A stretch of 64,000 bases of DNA, from positions 186,001-250,000 of the forward strand of contig CAMEBF010000001.1 of NCBI GenBank assembly GCA_945912145.1, written 5' to 3'. The translations under genes and the position numbers were made by a program. The notes under the pieces are model-generated. The model did not search any database and was not told the DNA's origin. It saw only the letters and a list, made by a program, of their open reading frames with translations. Below are positions 61,522 to 64,000 of the stretch, in pieces. This DNA is from an uncultured Clostridia bacterium. GTDB lineage: Bacteria > Bacillota > Clostridia > Oscillospirales > Acutalibacteraceae. The stretch's first letter is position 1. Each line of letters starts with the position of its first letter.

Positions 61522-61595
61522 TGTTCAAAACTCTGTTCAAAATGTCGATAACTCTGCCGAAAATGTTGAAAAGAAAGCCAAAATGTGCAAAAATC
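61522..61595. repeat. Array of 21-base degenerate tandem repeats with DnaA-box-like words
   Basis: Three and a half units can be read: 61522-61542, 61543-61563, 61564-61583 (20 bases) and a half unit from 61584. Each unit starts with a 12-base block TGTNNANAANTC-like and continues with a 9-base block TGYYSAAAA-like, so related words begin at 61522, 61534, 61543, 61555, 61564 and 61584. One word, TGTCGATAA (61543-61551), differs from the DnaA box TGTGGATAA at one base. The array lies in the gap between the convergent HAD and spoIIR genes and encodes nothing recognisable. Confidence 0.6.
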
Positions 61596-61683
61596 GTAAG
61601 GGGAAGAAGCTTTACTGTTCACAACTTTTTTCACTCTGCTTTGGTTTTATACAGAATCCCTATACATTTTTCGTTCTGTCCCG

Positions 61684-62301
61684 TCAGCGTTCGTTGCGGT
61701 TCTTCCATTTTTCAATGATTTCGACAATTTTGAAACGAACTTCAAATTTTTCGCTGCGGGAAACGGTTTTTATTTCATTTTCAGAAAATACATCTTCTAA
61801 AGCTTCACTGTCGGTCTTTTCTGCGGCAGGCAAGCATAAAGAGGGAAACATCACACACCACCAGTTATGCCCTTTTCCCTCGCCGAGCACGATTTTCAGC
61901 GCAAGGTATTTTCCGGCAGGCAGCGTGACCTCATCCTGATAACATCTTGTATCAAAGTATTCATACGTAAGCATTACAGTTGCGCCGTAGTCGAACCCTT
62001 TTTCTGCGATGACTTTTTCGGCAATCTGTTCGAGATTTGCGAGCTGTGGTTTGAGTTTTTCCTGCGCGTTTTCTGTCGTTACGCTGCCGTCAAAAAGTTC
62101 CTGACCCTCTGTTAAGATCACGTCTCGGACTTGCAGCTTCAGATTCTGATCCTCTTCGCTGTCTGAATTGGCAAGAATGTGCAGCCGGATCACGTCCCCT
62201 CGTACTTCTTCGCATTGATGCGCAAAAGAAGCAATATTGTATAACAGCAGGAATGCGATGCTTACCGCGATGGCAACGGACAGATTTTTTTGTTTTTTCA
62301 T
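61684..62301 (-). CDS. spoIIR: Stage II sporulation protein R
   Basis: The forespore-made signal that triggers SpoIIGA to process pro-sigma-E in the mother cell. The 205-residue protein has an N-terminal export segment (NLSVAIAVSIAFLLLYNIA) and the SpoIIR core: IRLHILANSDSEEDQNLKLQVRDVIL, then YDYGATVML-like DYGATVMLTYEYFDTRCY, LPAGKYLALKIVLGEGKGHNWWCVMFPSLC. The start is ATG at 62301 with AAAGG upstream; the extended frame adds unrelated residues. No clear sigma-F promoter could be picked by eye. It lies after ispE, separated by a hairpin. Confidence 0.93.
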   Translation of the reverse strand: MKKQKNLSVAIAVSIAFLLLYNIASFAHQCEEVRGDVIRLHILANSDSEEDQNLKLQVRDVILTEGQELFDGSVTTENAQEKLKPQLANLEQIAEKVIAEKGFDYGATVMLTYEYFDTRCYQDEVTLPAGKYLALKIVLGEGKGHNWWCVMFPSLCLPAAEKTDSEALEDVFSENEIKTVSRSEKFEVRFKIVEIIEKWKNRNER

Positions 62302-62327
62302 GGGAATACAACCTTTCGGAATAAAGT

Positions 62328-62364
62328 AAGACCGTCTGTCAAAGGAAATGATAGACGGTCTTTC
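62328..62364 (-). terminator. Hairpin between ispE and spoIIR
   Basis: AAGACCGTCT (62328-62337) and AGACGGTCTT (62353-62362) form a 10-bp stem with a 15-base loop, just past the ispE stop on the minus strand. The T tract is short, so it may be an attenuating rather than full terminator. Confidence 0.65.
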
Positions 62365-62387
62365 TGAAAAATATTCACATGAAAATA

Positions 62388-63257
62388 TTACAAAACGTAT
62401 AATCCGTTTTTCGTAGGCTCTGACAGGAACGCGGTGGGAAAGACAGCTTTTAATTCCCGATAGCATTCTTCGGCATCCGTTTCCTCAAAGAAGACACCGA
62501 ATACTGCCGCGCCGCTTCCCGTCATCATGGCAAGTCCCGCGTTGTGATTGCGCATGATCGCTTTGATCTTGACGCGATCCTGCACCTCTACGACCTGCTC
62601 AAAGACATTGGCGGACTTGTGACACATCGCTTTGGCGTCCTGTTGTGTAGCAGCGAACAGAAATCCTTCATTATCGGGGTGACGGATCCATTCGGCGGCG
62701 TCGAAATTCGCATAGGCTTCTTTGGTCGAGATGCCCTGATCGGGCTTGACGACAATGATTTTGCAGTCCGGAAAATCCGGGAGCGGCGCCATGATTTCGC
62801 CCTTGTTGAGACACAGCCTCGTGCCGCCTAAGAAGCAGAACGGAACGTCTGAGCCGATGGATTCGCACAGGGACAGCATAGTCTTTTCGGGCAGTTGCGT
62901 GCCGAACAGCAGATCAAGTGCCTTGATGACGGCTGCGGCGTCCGCACTGCCTCCGGCCATTCCGGCTTCAGAGGGAATCGTCTTGTCAATATGGATCAAA
63001 ACGCCTTGCCGGGAAATATCAACGCATTGAAAATACGCTTCGGCGGCTTTCCATGCCGTGTTGCGGCTGTCGGTCGGCACTTGCGGTGCGGAGCAGGTTA
63101 GCTGTATGGTGTCCCCGTCGGTTTTCTCTACCGTGACGGTGTCGTAAATGCCCACCGACTGCATGACGGTGTAAATGCTGTGATATCCGTTTTCAAGTGT
63201 CGCGGTCAAATCCAACAGCAGATTAACTTTTGCCGCCGCCTTTATCGTAACTTTCAA
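62388..63257 (-). CDS. ispE: 4-diphosphocytidyl-2-C-methyl-D-erythritol kinase
   Basis: Phosphorylates CDP-methylerythritol in the MEP route to isoprenoids. The 289-residue GHMP kinase has AAAKVNLLLDLTATLENGYHSI near the N-terminus, the ATP loop PSEAGMAGGSADAAAVI, and the C-terminal MTGSGAAVFGVF. The start is TTG at 63257, with AAAGGAG eight bases upstream; the nearby ATG is out of frame and stops after three codons. Confidence 0.95.
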   Translation of the reverse strand: MKVTIKAAAKVNLLLDLTATLENGYHSIYTVMQSVGIYDTVTVEKTDGDTIQLTCSAPQVPTDSRNTAWKAAEAYFQCVDISRQGVLIHIDKTIPSEAGMAGGSADAAAVIKALDLLFGTQLPEKTMLSLCESIGSDVPFCFLGGTRLCLNKGEIMAPLPDFPDCKIIVVKPDQGISTKEAYANFDAAEWIRHPDNEGFLFAATQQDAKAMCHKSANVFEQVVEVQDRVKIKAIMRNHNAGLAMMTGSGAAVFGVFFEETDAEECYRELKAVFPTAFLSEPTKNGLYVL

Positions 63258-63281
63258 GCACTCATCTCCTTTATTTTCTTT

Positions 63282-63310
63282 ATTCTACCTGCTTTGACGG
63301 AATTTTTCAA
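63282..63310 (-). promoter_or_regulatory. Promoter of ispE
   Basis: On the minus strand a -35 TTGAAA (63305-63310) and a -10 TAGAAT (63282-63287) are 17 bases apart. Confidence 0.6.
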
Positions 63311-63328
63311 TATTTTTTTCATAAATTC

Positions 63329-63357
63329 TTGTAAAAGACGTGACTTTGTGCTACCAT
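63329..63357 (+). promoter_or_regulatory. Promoter of the PHP histidinol-phosphatase gene
   Basis: A -35 TTGTAA (63329-63334) and a -10 TACCAT (63352-63357) are 17 bases apart, 35 bases before the ATG. Confidence 0.55.
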
Positions 63358-63392
63358 ATAGCGGTAAAAAACTTTATGAATCGGTGAACAAT

Positions 63393-64000
63393 ATGGCCTC
63401 TTACAAAAGCATAATCGATATGCACACGCATACGGACAACTCCTTCGACGGCAACCATTCTCCGGTCTATATGTGCGACGCCGCCTGCAACAAAGGCCTT
63501 CGCGCGATCGCCTTTACGGATCATTGCGAAGTCGACGCTTACTATAAGGACAACGGCGAACGCAATGTCCGGCAGGCTTTTTTTGAGATTGCCAAGGCCA
63601 GAAGTGCCTTTACGGGCAAGCTTCTTGTTCTGAACGGTATTGAGCTCGGTCAGCCCGCATATGATATTCCGACGGCGGAAAAGATTATCGCGTCGCAGAA
63701 GTTCGATGTTGTAATCGGCTCCGTCCATAATCTTCGCGAGAGGCAGGATTTCTATTTTATCGAGGATTTCTCCGCGATCGATGTGGAAGCGACGCTCAAA
63801 GAATATTTTGCAGAAATTCTGACTATGCTTGAGTGGGGCAATTTTGATATTCTGGCGCACCTGACCTATCCGTTCCGCTACCTGTATGCGAGAAACAATA
63901 TCCGGGAGGATATTCACCGTTATCAATCTCAGATTGACGAGATTCTGAAACTCGCCGCAGAGAAAGACATTGCGCTTGAGATCAATGCGGCAGGGCTCAG
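63393..64000 (+). CDS. PHP-family histidinol-phosphatase (3' end cut off)
   Basis: A metal-dependent phosphatase of the PHP/HisK family; about 202 residues are present and the gene runs past the window. Motifs include the metal site IDMHTHTDNSFDGNH near residue 9, AFTDHCEVD near residue 40, NGIELGQP, and SVHNLRERQDFYF, then LAHLTYPFRY. The last step of that kind in histidine synthesis is removal of phosphate from histidinol phosphate; other PHP phosphatases cannot be excluded with the end missing. The ATG at 63393 has GGTGAAC upstream. Confidence 0.85.
   Translation, partial: MASYKSIIDMHTHTDNSFDGNHSPVYMCDAACNKGLRAIAFTDHCEVDAYYKDNGERNVRQAFFEIAKARSAFTGKLLVLNGIELGQPAYDIPTAEKIIASQKFDVVIGSVHNLRERQDFYFIEDFSAIDVEATLKEYFAEILTMLEWGNFDILAHLTYPFRYLYARNNIREDIHRYQSQIDEILKLAAEKDIALEINAAGL

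Noticed and set aside
61443-61718. Two overlapping plus-strand frames of about 90 and 150 codons across the repeat array.
   Set aside because: Their composition is low-quality (runs of Lys, Phe, Cys), they have no ribosome site, and they run into the antisense of spoIIR.
62302-62387. Sigma-F-type promoter expected before spoIIR.
   Set aside because: No convincing -35/-10 pair of that class could be picked by eye in the gap, so it is not reported.

Overview
The window looks like chromosome from an anaerobic, spore-forming Clostridia species of the Oscillospiraceae/Ruminococcus type. The evidence is a SpoIIR gene and a BofA-like gene, strong AGGAGG ribosome sites, near-consensus sigma-A promoters (many with a 17-base spacer), frequent TTG starts, a BspA-type leucine-rich-repeat protein ending in a type I dockerin, Thr-rich linkers on exported proteins, and several glycan enzymes (GH27, GH38, a DUF4838 protein, mannonate dehydratase). 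Species cannot be named from this sequence. There is no rRNA, CRISPR array, prophage or intact mobile element. The only transposon trace is a transposase fragment near 54.3 kb.

Layout. 1-1231 (-): truncated GPH sugar:cation symporter. 1412-10133 (+): LCP-like membrane protein, transglutaminase-like protein, folE, lipoprotein, uvrB, uvrA and a second lipoprotein, ending in a shared terminator. 10176-14696 (-): a three-gene unit of a zinc-ribbon/PASTA pseudokinase, tldD and the tldE/pmbA partner. 14795-17646 (-): two overlapping FAD oxidoreductases. 17839-18012 (+): a 57-residue Thr-rich peptide gene with its own promoter and terminator. 18053-23841: ADP-ribosylglycohydrolase, dockerin LRR protein, esterase and metallophosphoesterase. 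23913-24096 (-): tRNA-Met and tRNA-Glu. 24187-25118 (-): MTA/SAH nucleosidase and a TSCPD protein. 25279-28011 (+): a class III aminotransferase and a double-domain class II aldolase, strongly promoted. 28190-32752 (+): membrane-anchored GH27, a 3D-domain protein and an LCAT-like hydrolase. 32801-34645 (-): MATE transporter and Nudix hydrolase.

34702-44999 (-) is a complete arginine/carbamoyl-phosphate operon, argC-argJ-argB-argD-argF-carA-carB, with a strong promoter and ARG-box-like sites upstream. It ends in a CarB protein fused in frame to a diaminopimelate epimerase domain that has Ala where the first catalytic Cys should be. 45356-51983: ABC-F, manA, a small Cys-rich protein, bofA, upp, ylmH and putP. 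52168-60698 is a glycan/uronate region: uxuA, an Eda-VOC fusion, a DUF4838 protein, mscS and a GH38 mannosidase. 60817-64000: a HAD phosphatase that appears to be read from a leaderless mRNA, an array of 21-base repeats, spoIIR, ispE and a truncated PHP histidinol-phosphatase.

The items most worth a second look are the CarB-DapF fusion with its missing Cys, the pseudokinase-TldD-TldE unit, the 21-base repeat array with DnaA-box-like words at 61.52-61.60 kb, the autonomous 57-residue peptide gene, the aminotransferase/double-aldolase operon, and two operator-like palindromes sitting in promoters.
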